Position numbers and translations under genes: made by a program. This document shows, in pieces, positions 37,613 through 49,599 of a stretch of 64,000 bases of DNA (position 1 is the stretch's first letter; every line of letters starts with the position of its first letter). This DNA comes from Albula goreensis (taxonomy: Eukaryota > Chordata > Actinopteri > Albuliformes > Albulidae): positions 20,843,563-20,907,562 of the forward strand of contig CM040755.1 of the NCBI GenBank assembly GCA_022829145.1. The letters are read 5' to 3'. Below the pieces are notes generated by a model. The model saw nothing but the letters and a program-made list of their open reading frames with translations, was not told the DNA's origin and ran no database searches.

Positions 37613-39789
37613 CTTGGGTAGACATGACATTAACAGGGGAAAAATGTGTAATACTACCCATGTAGTAGTAACATTTTCAATGAGCAATAGTCCTAAAAGA
37701 ACAATATACTGTCTTGATTTTACTGTCATGAGTACTATGTTTCAGACAAAAGGTTAAGTCTCCTTGGTAATGTTTTTTATACAGCACCTGTTTATTGTTG
37801 AAAAATATGAATGTCTGACATCCTACCTATTGCCTGAAAAAATATGTCTTAAAATCTTGACAGCCCCTGTCATTCTGTGTGTTAGTTGATGCATTTTGGT
37901 GTTATAGGCAAATGTTTGAGATGCATTCAAATCATTGTGACAGGTGTTTGGCCTTTTTGTCCACCTACTGCTGCCTCAGCTGCCACACTTTGAAAAGGAT
38001 GTGGATTTGCGACTGTTAGGATGGGTTTAGGGAGTGGAGAGCTGCATCTTGTATTTGCTGAAAATGGTTTACTCAGAAGTGAAAACAACTTTTTTACATA
38101 TATACATTGCAATAATATTCATTCCTTTATTAGCTATTTTCAGTTTTAAACACTCATGTTATTGTTGTATGACACACATTGATGTATTAAAGGCTGGTAT
38201 AGGTTCCCTAGGAGACATAGAAATCACAGCAGAAATGCAGCCACAAAAATAATCAATTTATGGAATTCCAGATTGATTGAAGTTTAATTAAGGAACAAAG
38301 TAATAATTAAAAAATGGTCTTGTAGTTCATATAACACATAAAAAACACATTAATTTGATTAGGAGGTATACCTGTTTTTGTGTGTACCACCCTAGATGGT
38401 GCATTCTGTGTTTTATTGTCAAAACTTGTGTCGTTAGTGCTTACAGACCAGACTGTCAGAATGGCTTTGAGTTGTTCATACTTTGCTATGGAGAACCACT
38501 TGCATTCCCTCTTGGCAGTTCACCAGTGTCCCTCTGTGAACCCTTTTATGGGTTACATGGCATGCTGCTGTTTTTCATAGCACAAAAGAACATCAAAGAG
38601 AATCTTGTGTTTCTCGTATTTGTAAACAGATCCATTTGGTTCCGGCCCTCAACCCCAGGCCTTTCCTCCTGCTTCAATGGTGAACTCTTCTTCAGTTGAC
38701 TCCATTCACAGGCAAATCTTGATTATCAAAAGTCTCTGCATCTTCAGAATTTATGAATGTCAAATTCTAAATTCAAATGCAGATTCTGCTCAAGTTCACC
38801 CTGAAGGGGACTCAGGAGTCTCCCTTGATGTGTACCCCAGCTGCTGTGACATCGTTTGTGCCCCACCCTCCCTCTCTCCGCTGTCAACATGTGGAGACTG
38901 CAAATCACGGAAATCAGTCGTTAAATTTTATGAAAGTGTTCGGCTCGTTAAGCCTCACGCTTTTTGACTGCTCTCCCAAGATGAAGGTTAACTGTCCTAA
39001 AAAGTTGGCAACCAGGTCTGCAGGGGTGAAAATGAAGACGAATCACTCCAATTCCACAGCTTTATAAACATCTGGCACACTGGTATGGATAGCTTTAAAG
39101 TCCCAGCGTGCCCCATTACAGAGCTATGATCACTGATCTAACGTAATGTGTAACTGGGATACACCAAACAGCTTTAAATGGCTATTAATTGGGCAAAACA
39201 CTTAAACAGGATTTCAGCTGGGCCATAAGGTACAACTGCTGAAAAATGTATCCTGTGAGTGAAACTGTAAAAACCTCCCAGCATCTGCTGGTAAGCTTGA
39301 GTTCTTCCTGTTTTCTGAAATGGTGCTTCTATCATTTCCAAACTGTGTTAATGGCTTCAGCTTCCCAGCACAACCCGTGTCGGGGCCCATCAAGCCTGAT
39401 CTCCTGAAGGAGACAGAGGAGCAGGCCCTGGCACCATGAGTGAATCTCCCTCGATAGCATGTTGGGCCAAGGCCGCCAAAGAGACAGTAAACAAAAGAGA
39501 GCCGTCTCTGTAACAAGCTCAGTGGAGACGCAACACCGAGAGAACGCGCTCCCCTGGGAGGCCTGGCGATCAGGCTGGCGCATGTTGTGGTGTCTCCGCA
39601 GGTTTTTATTGTGATTAATGTGGAGCGCAGCATAACTGGGCCGAGGGAAGGCGTCGGCAGATACCGAGCACATACATTTAGCAGACTTCTTTATAACTCA
39701 GCGCTTGACATGTATTACATGGAACAAATGACTGCTGTTGGAAGCAAAATATTTTCATCATGTTTGTTATCCATACAGCTGGCGTCCCT
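37612..39789. other. Unique DNA, no gene recognised
   Basis: Two overlapping 114- and 66-codon frames around 38355-38699 and a 139-codon minus frame at 39214-39633 are not recognisable. The segment 39350-39680 is GC-richer, with several CpGs, and may be another conserved noncoding block. Confidence 0.45.
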
Positions 39790-40042
39790 TTTATACACAT
39801 ACACATCCATGCACACACACAAAGACAACTAGCACACACACACGGCAACAAATACTGTGGCACATGCACAGCAAACAGAAGACTGGAAAAAAATCCATCC
39901 CCAAAGGAACAAACATGAGAGCATGTACTCCAACACTAACATACGATCAGACACAAACATACATCCACAGAACCTCCCATCGCCCACACAGGCAAACAAC
40001 TCCTGAGCACACACTCATACCTCCTACTACACATATGTGTGA

Positions 40043-40079
<37 letters not shown>

Positions 40080-40125
40080 TACATACATACACAAACAACA
40101 GTATAACACAGACAAACTCACAACA
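39790..40125. repeat. Decayed A/C-rich, G-poor tract around a (CA)n(CATA)n core
   Basis: For more than 300 bp the plus strand consists largely of A and C, with repeated ACACA and CACAC pieces separated by unrelated bases. A clean CA array sits at 40044-40075, followed by about five CATA units to 40091. It looks like an old, eroded CA repeat with a recently re-expanded core. The 122-codon plus frame across it is His-Thr-rich because of the repeat. Confidence 0.75.
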
Positions 40126-40461
40126 TTCCCCGCACTGCTCTAGCAGTAGTTTTATTGTAGAAAAGATGCACGGGCTGTCACAAAGATCACTTGAAACACT
40201 GCTTTTGGGGTACGACGGCCCTGCTTGGGCTTTGATCAAACCCAATAATGTCAATTTCAGGGGAACTACACTGAGGTGCTACATGATGAAACTCTCTGAA
40301 AGGTGTCTCTGCTCCACACTGCATTTTAAAATAATCATTTTGTTTCATGCTGTGAGTATTTTTCTCTTACCTTCCAAGGATTTCTGCCATGGTTTCAACA
40401 TATATTGCAACCATCCATATTACCAAAGTAGGCTGTTTATATATAATGCTGCATTAAATAC

Positions 40462-40655
40462 ATAGTGCCCTCCATAATATTTTGAAACAAATACACGTTT
40501 TCTTGATTTGGTTCTGTTCTCCAAAGTTTTACAATAATTCAACAATTCTTTTATAATAAAACAATTCACATGGTTATGGTGCTAATTCAAAGCTTTTATT
40601 AAAGGACATTTTCGTACATTTTAGTTTCACCATGTATAAATGACAGCACTGTAGT
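40462..40655. mobile_element. Tc1-family terminal fragment, about 190 bp
   Basis: The fragment begins TAGTGCCCTCCATAATATTT, close to the terminal repeat CAGTGCCCTCCATAATGTTT of a Tc1 family widespread in fish and frogs. It continues through TTCTTGATTTGGTTCTGT, ATTCACATGGTTATGGTG, TTTTATTAAAGGACATTTT and TTTCACCATGTATAAATGACAGC, all in the order expected for the family's noncoding left part. Nothing of the transposase or the other end follows. It overlaps in content with the left part of the copy at 22614-23620, so both belong to one family. Confidence 0.8.
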
Positions 40656-40916
40656 TTATTCAGACAAGGAACAAATGATAACGCTATCATATGCTAAGTG
40701 TTATAACAACAAATTCTGTTCTTAATAAATGCATACATAGATGTATGGCTTTTTATACTGTGCTGCGTCAGGAGCAGAGAACAGTGGGGGAGGGATGTCC
40801 TACTCCTTAACAGATTTACTGCTCTGCCATACTTATCAAATAGTTGTTAAGCTATGATTTTCAATAATATTTGTTTGCTCCTAAAAATATCCTTAATCTA
40901 AATAGATGCACAGTCA

Positions 40917-40918
<2 letters not shown>
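40656..40918. other. Unique DNA between Tc1 fragment and CA array
   Basis: Nothing recognisable is seen in this short stretch. Confidence 0.5.
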
Positions 40919-41014
<96 letters not shown>

Positions 41015-41028
41015 CACACACACACACA
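40919..41028. repeat. (CA)n microsatellite, about 55 units
   Basis: CA array of about 110 bp with a single CACG interruption near 41007. It is expected to be length-variable. Confidence 0.97.
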
Positions 41029-41295
41029 AATGTCCTTGCAGTAAATTGCATGCAATTCATCAAACAAGGGGAATATAATTCTTAAAATAGCTGACATGGT
41101 AGTTATTTCAACACCGGCTGGAGAGCGTGCCAACATCATTTAACATTGCATTAATCTTTACACTAATGTAGTCAATAACTTATTAAGAAACATATAAAAC
41201 TGAAATTAATAAGGGGTAAGGTAATGCTTCACTTTAAAGAAATCTACTTTAAGACTGAATAAACAGAACCAGAGAGATATGTTTAATCATTTGTG

Positions 41296-41562
41296 TGTTC
41301 TGCCCGTATTCGCATGGGTTTTCTTCAGGTTCTTTGGTTTCCTTTCATGGTCCAAAGACATGTAGTTTATGTGGATTGTACTTACCAAAATGCCTGTATG
41401 TATGATTGTGTTAATGAGTAAGTGTTTGTCTTTATGGCCTGGTGACCTGTCCAGTGTTTCTTTGCCATTTTTCCAGTGTATGCTGGGAAAGCTTCTTCAT
41501 CCTTCATCCTTGCAAGGGTTCCAGCCCCTGCAAGGATGAAGCAAACATAGATGAAGGATGAA
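41296..41562 (+). mobile_element. Degenerate V-core (DANA/HE1-like) SINE fragment
   Basis: GTATTCGCATGGGTTTTCTT, GGTTTCCTTTCATGGTCCAA, AAAGACATGTAG, GGCCTGGTGACCTGTCCAG and GTGTATGCTGGGAAAGCTTC lie in the order of a SINE core widespread in fish, whose typical form reads CGCGTGGGTTTTCTCC, CAGTCCAAAGACATG, GACTGGCGACCTGTCCAGG and GCTGGGATAGGCTCCAGC. The tRNA-related head is missing or unrecognisable. The tail contains GGATGAAG repeats and a 12-bp inverted repeat (41503-41514 with 41529-41540). The family name is from memory; fish consensus libraries may file it under another SINE or LINE-tail name. Confidence 0.65.
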
Positions 41563-41782
41563 CAGGTGAATATTTTCCAAATATCTATAGTCATAAATTG
41601 GGCTTTGTGTGAGAAAGTTAGAAAGTGTGGAGGTGTTCTCCAGAAGGTAGATACTCTTGGACAGTCCCACATTTTGTAATTAATGGGGTAATTATCTGGA
41701 TGTTCATTGGGAAAAAAGTAAAGACTGGAGGCTTGTTTCATATGATACCTCCCCAAGCCATGTAAAATGCTCTGTAACAATA

Positions 41783-41813
41783 TCACCAACTTATATAATG
41801 TATAAGTTGGTGA
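41783..41813. repeat. Perfect 13-bp hairpin with 5-nt loop
   Basis: TCACCAACTTATA at 41783-41795 is exactly complementary to TATAAGTTGGTGA at 41801-41813, with TAATG as loop. The stem is too short for a canonical microRNA precursor and no T-run follows. Confidence 0.88.
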
Positions 41814-44800
41814 CCTTGTTCTTTGAAAATGTAAGTATATTTCCAAAGATTTTCCCCTATTTTGTTAGACCAAAATTAAAATACTTAAATGACAATTAAA
41901 ATACATGTTTCTTTTCCAGGCTTTCACAAATATCTTTCTTTACTGTTGATAAAAGATCCAAGGCACAAACCCTCTGGAGAGAGAATCCAATATGATATCG
42001 GATAATAGCCATGTTTTTATTCCAGATCCACACTGACCACAAAATCCCAGTTTCAGGTAATGAAAAAAAAAAAAACTGAAATGTGTATATGAAACAAAAG
42101 ACATATATTGACTATTTCTGAGCCATCTTGAATAATACAGATTACCTAATGTGTGTATATCCAGACCAAGCTTCAACTGTAAATGTCTATTTTTACCAGA
42201 GAGGGTGTCAAATGGATGTGCACATTACAGAATTCCTGTCACTTACTTTTCTACAAACCTGAAATTGGTTATGGTGTTTTTAGTAATAGATTCAGTCTTA
42301 TTTAAGCATGCATCTGTTATTGGATCTAGCTGAGATAAAGAATATTTTAAATTGAACTGGATGAATCAATGAACTGGATGTCCTCAATTGCCTTCCATGA
42401 AACATTAGATAGTTGGTCTTTTTATTGTCTTTTCTGGTGAAAGAGAGGATGTTTGGGTTGGGGAATCATGGATTGACATCACATGTCTTCCACACAAAAG
42501 GATCATTGTATATTCTGAGACTGCAATTATGTATTTACTGTAGTGTCCTCAAGAGCCTTTTATGAATGGTATCCTTGTGAACATCTGTCCAGAATTAAAG
42601 TTACTCAAAGAGAGCTGGGGCCTATTGAGCACACAAAAAGGTCATGCTGTTGTCTGCTAATGATGACATATATATGTAAAGAGAAATTTTTTTTACTGGT
42701 GAGTGAAAATCTTGCAGCACATACAATCTTCACTAATTTTGGGGTTTGAGAGGATTTGGCTTCCGCATTAATCCACAATAGATTTTGACTCATAAGTTTA
42801 TTTTCCGTCACAGGTTTTTGTTTCAGTTGTCTAAAAATACAAGGCCAGATTGATGAAAAATGGAAACATTTACAGATTCTCGGTCTCCCCTGCGGCACTG
42901 GACTTCCTGTGACCCGCCCCTGTCATTTTGCATCATTTGGAGTGGTACAACTATTATATGTATGCTCCCTGGGCTTTCCGTTGCTATGAGATGCAATGCA
43001 CTTGTTTCACCATTTCCCTTTATAAACATCATCTAAAAGCATGACATAATCAAAGCTTTATGGTTGTCTGGCCTGGAAGTGCAAGAATTAAATTTTAGAG
43101 TGTTTTCAAATGAAAACATTTTAATCAGACTTCAAACTCCAGACATTGTATCATTAACAAAATATACAATATAAGCAGGTCCATTTCCTATTTTTTGACA
43201 ATTCCAAATTGACTTAAATACAATTTTAACTCCCACAGGCTATATCTATGTAGAATCAGTTGAACATGACTTCCCTCCCCTGAAAAAGCTGGCATGCCTA
43301 GTTCTGCTTTTGTGTTCCTAGCTGCCAGCACACTTCATATAAAGCTGAGCAATATGAGCATTTCACATGACTCTGCGCTGTCAACCGTAATGCTGTTTAT
43401 CGAGCTGTGTTAAATTGAACTGCTGCTGTCTGAAGATTCAAGTAAAAGCAACCAAAGATGATGCAATGAAACACATGAAATGAAGCCGAGACCATGTTTT
43501 TTTGTTTTTTTTTTTGCAAACACCAGTAAAGTGATTATTTGTATTTCTCTTTGTTTCACACATGTTGAGTTAGCAAACACATCTGTCAAACAAAGCAAAC
43601 TTTTTGATTTTTCAAACGCCATCAAAACTTTTTTTGGTAAATATGAAAGCGCATTTTGGTAAATGTGAAAGTTTGGAAAGTTAATTTTGTTGATGGCTGC
43701 ACTTTTTGTTGTTTTGAAGGGCATTGCTGCCATTTTTTTTCAAAGTTGATTAACTCTGTCAGCTGCAGTGAAAGACACATGTCTGACAACCACACATACC
43801 TTCCCCACTTGTTTCGCAGGTGTCCATCCAGTCAGCAAGCAGAACCAGTGCACAGCATTTTAAATTCATACCTGCACAGATGCTCCCCTTCTCTTGCCCT
43901 TCAAGCCCCTGTCCCCCCAGGCTATGTCAACCTGTGGCCAGGAGAGCTAAAATATATACAAATATACAAACACACACACACACAAATTCAGCTGCAAATG
44001 CAAAACTCAAAACCTAGCACAAAAGTTAAAATGTGTGTCACCTGCCTCCCTTTTTTCCTCTACCACCATTATCTGCCAGGTTTCAGGACCACACCTCCTC
44101 ACTCTCTTCTCCTCCCACAGGTTCCCAGGTGCTCCCACTGATTTCATCCACAAGCCCCACCCTCTCCTAACCCCCTCACATTTCTCCACATCCTACCTGT
44201 CAAGATAATCCAGGGCAACATTCTTTTACCATGTTCAATTTTTATGGGGAAAAAAATCTTGCAACAAAAAGAACAGAATGTAGAGAACCGGGATTTGACC
44301 AAACTAAACAAATAATTATAATTAGTAAATAATAATAATAATAAAGGAATACATCATCAAACAGCTGAAACAGGCATAGACACTCTGGATATGTGTGCCA
44401 TCCAAGTTTCTCAGCCAGTTATGGAAGCTAAGGTCACATTGGCAGGACAGGATGTCACATTGAGTGCACAACTTTAAAGTGGTTTAAAAGGAGGAGTTTC
44501 TGACAGGCTGTTAAGGCTTTAGTTCAGTATTTATCAAAAAGATGAGTAAACATCTTAGTGCTGGTTGGTGATTGAGCCTCTCACTTCCAAAAAACCAAAA
44601 AGGCAAGCACTTAAACACAGCACTTAACTGCTCACTCTGCTGGAGAGTCAAAAGCATCCATCCCCAGTTAAGACCATTTTGATGGAATTGCTTTTCAGTG
44701 AAATTGTCCAGGCCAGGGTTTTAGGCTAGTTGTTGAACTCCTGACTCTGGTAAAATCAGCTTATTCCACCATGTTAACGGACTGCTACTAAATGTAAATA

Positions 44801-44901
44801 TCAAATTCAGAATTACTCAGATACTCACTCTAAAAATAAATTGAATTGTATTCTTAGCCCTAATCTTCTGTTGGGGGAACCCAGAGCCTCTTTAACACCT
44901 C

Positions 44902-44924
44902 AAAAAAAAAAAAAAAAAAAAAAA
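44902..44924. repeat. Poly(A) run of 23
   Basis: Twenty-three consecutive A residues. No retroelement body or polyadenylation-signal arrangement is evident upstream, so it is treated as a homopolymer. Confidence 0.85.
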
Positions 44925-45564
44925 GATTCAAACGTGACATGCACAAACTGTAATGAGAAAAGAGCTACAGAAAAGTATGTGAATGTTCCTATTTTTCCTT
45001 ATATTTTCTGATATATATACTGTATATATGTATATATATATTTTTTTCCTTGTATATTTCCTTGTATATTGACACAAATTTAATTGGAAATAGAAAACGA
45101 ACCTAATTAATAAGAAAAATGGCTGCTGGCATATAATAAATGAAATACAATGTATTTGACAATTTAATTTGTATGTGCAGCGCAGGATGGCTCATGTATG
45201 AGCACAGAGCTGGATAACCTTATGAGCTAAGCTGCAATTCATCAAGTGGATTTAGACTAGATTCACTCCAGCAGCACTCTTAAAGTCCCCTGCTCACTGT
45301 CTTCAGTTAAGGGAAAAGTCATTTGGACCATCGGGAGTCAGACTTTAAACATGTTTAAAAAGAGGCAGTCATAGCACAGCACACCTTGATAGATGGATAA
45401 AGAGAAAAGGTAGGGGGAAAAGAGAAGACCCAATGCCCCTGGTCTTCATGTGAGGTTGGGATGATTGGCAGGCAAGTTTCGATGGTAATCCACAGGAAAC
45501 AAATTGTATGAGACAGGCACCTGATAAAGCCAATGGGGTGGGAGATGTGTGTGTGGCCGGGTGT

Positions 45565-45585
45565 GGGGTGGGGTGGGGTGGGGGG
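45565..45585 (+). other. G-quadruplex motif with single-T loops
   Basis: Four G-runs at 45565-45568, 45570-45573, 45575-45578 and 45580-45585 are separated by exactly one T each. This is the arrangement known to give very stable parallel quadruplexes. It sits in a short GGGGT tandem repeat. Any role in vivo is unknown. Confidence 0.9.
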
Positions 45586-47125
45586 TGATTTGCTGGGGTG
45601 CTGCAGCCATTTCAGTGCACTACTCAGGTATAGTGAACAGTGGTGTAATGTGCAGACGTTATTACATCTCTAAATAATTAGTTGTAATTATTGTAAATAT
45701 ATTAAGTCTCTCCATAAGCTTGAGCAAGAAACAGATAGATTTTGTTGGGAATGCCAATGAGAAAGGAAGCTTTTTGCAGTTGCATGGGATGGAATTGCGA
45801 TGGAATTAACGGTAATCATCCATGTAATGTAAGTGCCAAACATTTTTTCTATGTTCCCATGAAATTACATTTGCATTGCATAGACCTGTTTGATGACAAA
45901 ATTAAGGGCTCTATCAGATATGAACTTCCTAAGTTTTCTCGAAATAACTTTATTTTTATGTATAAAAATATATTCTCAGAGTTATATTATGTATTATTAT
46001 TTCTAACACTGAGCATAATGTGAATTTTATTAGTTCACCTTTTGCACTGACATTTTTGATGATATTATTATGGAAGCTCTCAGATCTTATTTACAGTCTT
46101 ATGCATTGTCATTTTTTTTGATGCTGAAAATGTTCTTCGTTTTGTTTGTTCACCTTTTTATTTATTTATCTGTTATGGACAGACTTTTATGTTTGAATAG
46201 CTGAGTCTGAACTTTCTCTGGAAACTATAAAAGGACATCATTATTATTTAAAGCACTCCTCTCTGCTCTTAAACCTTTTGGCCCAGTGAGACGGGCGCTG
46301 GCCACATGCATGAGTGACCTGCTGGCTTTGTGAGGACATTTAATAAGTGCTCTTCTTCCTCTAGGGGCCCAGAGCCCAGCCCCTGTCCCAGCTCTGAGGG
46401 TGTGCCCTGGTGGCACTCCTGTCACCCTGACAGGAGCATAGGCTCTGGCGAACACCAACAAATCATGCCTCTCCACTCCCAGCATGCCCTGCTGTCTGCT
46501 GCTGTTTAAGGTATGCATTTATTCTGTCCAGTCACTTATTTATTTATTGTGGAATGCGCCCCCAGCTTGGACTTAAGAGACAACAGGGGGTTTTGTGCCA
46601 GACAGGCAGTGTGAGGGCAGTTAGCACTTCAATCAAACTGTCTTTTCTAAGAAGGTCACACAAACCGATCTTAATCCCAGTCAATGTCAGCCCTTGTTAT
46701 GGCTCAACAACATTTGTTTGCATTATTAAACAGTCTAAACCATGAATCTAGTGGGATGAAAAATGTGAAAATGCTTTTGCATAGTGAAGAAGAGAAATGT
46801 GTTTGGTCATTTGTTAAAATTGGTCAATCTTATGAGCACCACTACAACACATACATTAATCAATATAAAACATAAGCAATATTTTTCTGACACATGTTTG
46901 GAGAAGAAAATGTAGAGGGACACTCAAAGCCATCTCAACTGAGCTGTGATTTGATCTTCAGTGATTTGGTTTAGGCAAATTTAGCACAGCCCACATGGGA
47001 ATTAGGATTGAACACCTTTTTGTAATAAAACAGATGACAGTGTGAAACCATGAAATAAATTACCTGCAAGAAGTGACATGGATGTGTCAGTGTGGTCAGA
47101 AAGCAATCCTATTTTTAATTTGTAA
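45586..47125. other. Unique DNA, no gene recognised
   Basis: The segment 46225-46520 is GC-richer and open for 97 codons on the minus strand. The product resembles no family I know, and the block may instead be conserved noncoding DNA. Nothing else stands out. Confidence 0.45.
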
Positions 47126-47188
<63 letters not shown>

Positions 47189-47218
47189 AAGAAGAAGAAG
47201 CATCATCATCATCATCAT
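47126..47218. repeat. Three adjoining trinucleotide arrays: (TAA)n-(GAA)n-(CAT)n
   Basis: About 11 TAA units (47126-47160) pass into about 13-14 GAA/AAG units (47159-47200) and then six CAT units (47201-47218). The middle purine array is of the GAA/TTC type known to form triplex structures when long. Three different trinucleotides in direct succession suggest serial slippage from a common A-rich seed. Confidence 0.95.
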
Positions 47219-48359
47219 TTATTACAGTAATATTAAAATGTAATGCATGTATAAAAGTTGTCAATGATGCTGATAAAGACCCTGATTAACCTAAATTAAA
47301 AGGATACAAGTCATTAAAATGATTAAGATGACTTAAAATGTTAAACTTTGCTGTCATGCAGAAAATGTATTCAATTACATGACCAATACTTAATATGAAG
47401 CTGCAGAATTGTCAAAACATAAATACAACACTTTAATATTAGTTATTGTATTTAGACAAGCTTTATTGATTGACTGTATGCAGTAGAGAAAGACACACTA
47501 CAGTACAAGCTAACAGCAAACAGCATTTTCAGAAAACACAAATAACTGAAAAGCAGCCGATTCAAGAGTGCCCTTTTAATTGACTGATTGTGGAATCTGA
47601 CCTGTGACTGAATTCATTTAACTCCAAGTGTGTATGGAAGATTAAAGCACCTCGACCCAGCTTGCATGGACAAGTTTATCCAAAAGCCAAGATCAATGAA
47701 ATCATATAGTGGGATTTGCAGGTGATTATGGGATTTTCCTCTTGCAATAGATTATGTGATTAGAGTTAACGCTATGAGCAGGATCAGGCTTTAAATTGGA
47801 TTTAAGGCATGCGGCGTGTATTTGGCAGTTCTCTTTTGTTTGCATGAAGTAAAAGTCAAGGGAGGATACATTATCGATTTACATGAAAAAATGTCTAATA
47901 GGATTCTGAAGATAATTCATAAGATAACAAGTAATGTTTAGCTGGATGATTAAATACAGATGTGAAAAAAAAACTCCACTAAAAAACTGAAAATTGTCAT
48001 TACAGTTGTTCTCTGAATTAAACATTCTATCATTACACCTTTGACATTAATACTTAACTTCAGTTACACTGAGTTACCATGTATTGAACTTTTGTGAAGT
48101 GTAATTGTATTTTTTTGTTTATATTTTTTGTGCAGGTTCAACCCCCAGCACAAATGTGGGGCAGCATAACTGCAAGATCACCAGAGTATAATCAATCATG
48201 TAAAAATGGAAACACCCTTCTTTAAAGTCACTGGAAATTGTCAGATTTCAGTGTAAGATGTTTTAGCATAGATGTTCCAGAAAAGATGCAATAAAAATAG
48301 ATACATATAACATGATGGACATTTTATGTTTAATGTTTTTGTTAAACTGTATATTAGGA
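47219..48359. other. Unique DNA, nothing recognised
   Basis: AT-rich unique sequence. GTGCAGGTTCAACCCCCAGC near 48132-48151 resembles a tRNA B-box but has no matching A-box upstream, so no tRNA or SINE is called. Confidence 0.5.
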
Positions 48360-48681
48360 CAGTGATGGCTTGGGAAGATGGCATTCAGCAGAGAGACAAG
48401 CCCTGGTGTGAGGCATTCACACTTCTCAAAGTCAATTAGACAAAACTATTGCAATGGCTACAAGGTGTTTTACTGTCTCTCCTTTGCCTCTTGCTCTGTG
48501 CTTGCCTGTAAACAAAGCATTTGGACAGCTAAAGGGGAAGATGAGAGCAGTGTTGTTACTGCAAACTGAGGATGGCAGGAGCCTAGAAGTGCCAAGGCAT
48601 CTCATTCCAAACAGCCAGGCTTGCGACACTTACCTTCCAGCATGACTGCAGCTGACCTTCATTATGGGCGGAGGTGGGAAC

Positions 48682-48722
48682 GGGGGTGGGGAGGGGACTT
48701 AGTTGGGGGAAGGGAGGGAGGG
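48682..48722 (+). other. G-rich tract with G-quadruplex potential
   Basis: Seven G-runs of three to five occur at 48682-48686, 48688-48691, 48693-48696, 48705-48709, 48712-48714, 48716-48718 and 48720-48722, mostly with one- or two-base spacers. It is flanked on both sides by non-repetitive candidate regulatory DNA. Confidence 0.8.
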
Positions 48723-48959
48723 AAGTTAGAGAAGCAGGGCAATGGACTGTGGCAGCCAGGCTGGGGACCTCAGCTGCCTTCAGGCAGTGTGATAGACAGC
48801 CGTCATCGCTGCATGTAAACACGGCACCACTCAATACCCGCAGCCTGCCCTCAATCAGCCCGGCAGATCTGTCACCCATCACACATCCCCCGTGTGCACC
48901 CCGCCCCCACTCCCCTTCACCAATCTCAACCCCAGCTAAAGGCGCACTTTGCTCTCACT

Positions 48960-49400
48960 ATCAAATGGGCCCTTAATGATTTATAGCTGTTTGCTTTAAA
49001 AAGCCATTGGCATTAATCCCATGGCTCATTAACTGTTTAATTAAAATTAAACTCGGTGTTAGGAGTTAAGCAGATTGAGGAGCGGAGAATTCCTTCCTCG
49101 TGGGTGGCAGCCGAATTACCTTCATTTAGCCAAGGCTCTGTGGATTGGGGAAGTGTACTGACATGCTTGGAGAATAATTTCAGCAGCTACTGTGCAGATA
49201 TCACACACACACTCTCACTTAAACCCAAACTTCTTCCTATAAATTAATCTGTAATTGCAAATTCAAATTGGGTAAATCTTGGTGTAATTCTATTGTAAGT
49301 GACTGGAATTAAATCCAAATTAAAGGCTTCTAAAATGGTGTTTTAAGCAACCATAAAATCCCACCTGAATTCTACATAAATATGCGGCGTGAAGTCTTTA
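48960..49400. promoter_or_regulatory. Candidate conserved noncoding element rich in TTAAT cores
   Basis: The block has a dense series of homeodomain-type sites: CCCTTAATGATTTATAG, GGCATTAATCCCATGG, CATTAACTG and TTTAATTAAAATTAAACTC within 48970-49052. They are followed by non-repetitive sequence with CCGAATTACC and TGTAATTGC. There are no insertions or simple repeats. It is one of the best-looking enhancer candidates in the window, judged only from motif density and uniqueness. Confidence 0.33.
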
Positions 49401-49599
49401 AAAAATGTTTAGAGTGTTCACTCCTGACCAGCTATAAAACTATAATTGTTAAAGTTTTAATGTAAAGATATACATATCAATTGTTAATGATGATTATTTC
49501 TATTTGGCAGATTACAAAATATAATGAAGTCTTAGTGGTATCAGTTTATTTTGTATTTTGATATATATTGATCTCTTTTATTCAAGAAATTCTGTTTTC

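Larger units (their letters stand above)
41563..45564. other. Unique DNA, no gene recognised
   Basis: The longest open frame of the window (43656-44141 +, 161 codons) lies here, but it crosses a CA repeat (43970-43984) and has no recognisable domain. A 13-bp hairpin and a poly(A) run are listed separately. A short alternating TA-rich patch occurs at 45011-45041. The segment 42840-43040 is non-repetitive and of balanced composition. Confidence 0.5.

Noticed and set aside
39214-39633. 139-codon minus-strand open frame
   Set aside because: It is open because the block is GC-richer. An overlapping 113-codon frame in another phase is equally open and neither resembles a protein.
41382-41846. 154-codon minus-strand open frame
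   Set aside because: It is antisense to the V-core SINE relic and crosses the 13-bp hairpin, so it is a by-product of repeat sequence.
43656-44141. 161-codon plus-strand open frame, the longest in the window
   Set aside because: It runs through a CA microsatellite (His-Thr repeat in the product), has no domain, no signal of splicing and no similarity I recognise. A length like this is expected by chance in 64 kb.
48132-48151. B-box-like GGTTCAACCCC
   Set aside because: There is no A-box at the required distance and no tRNA fold.
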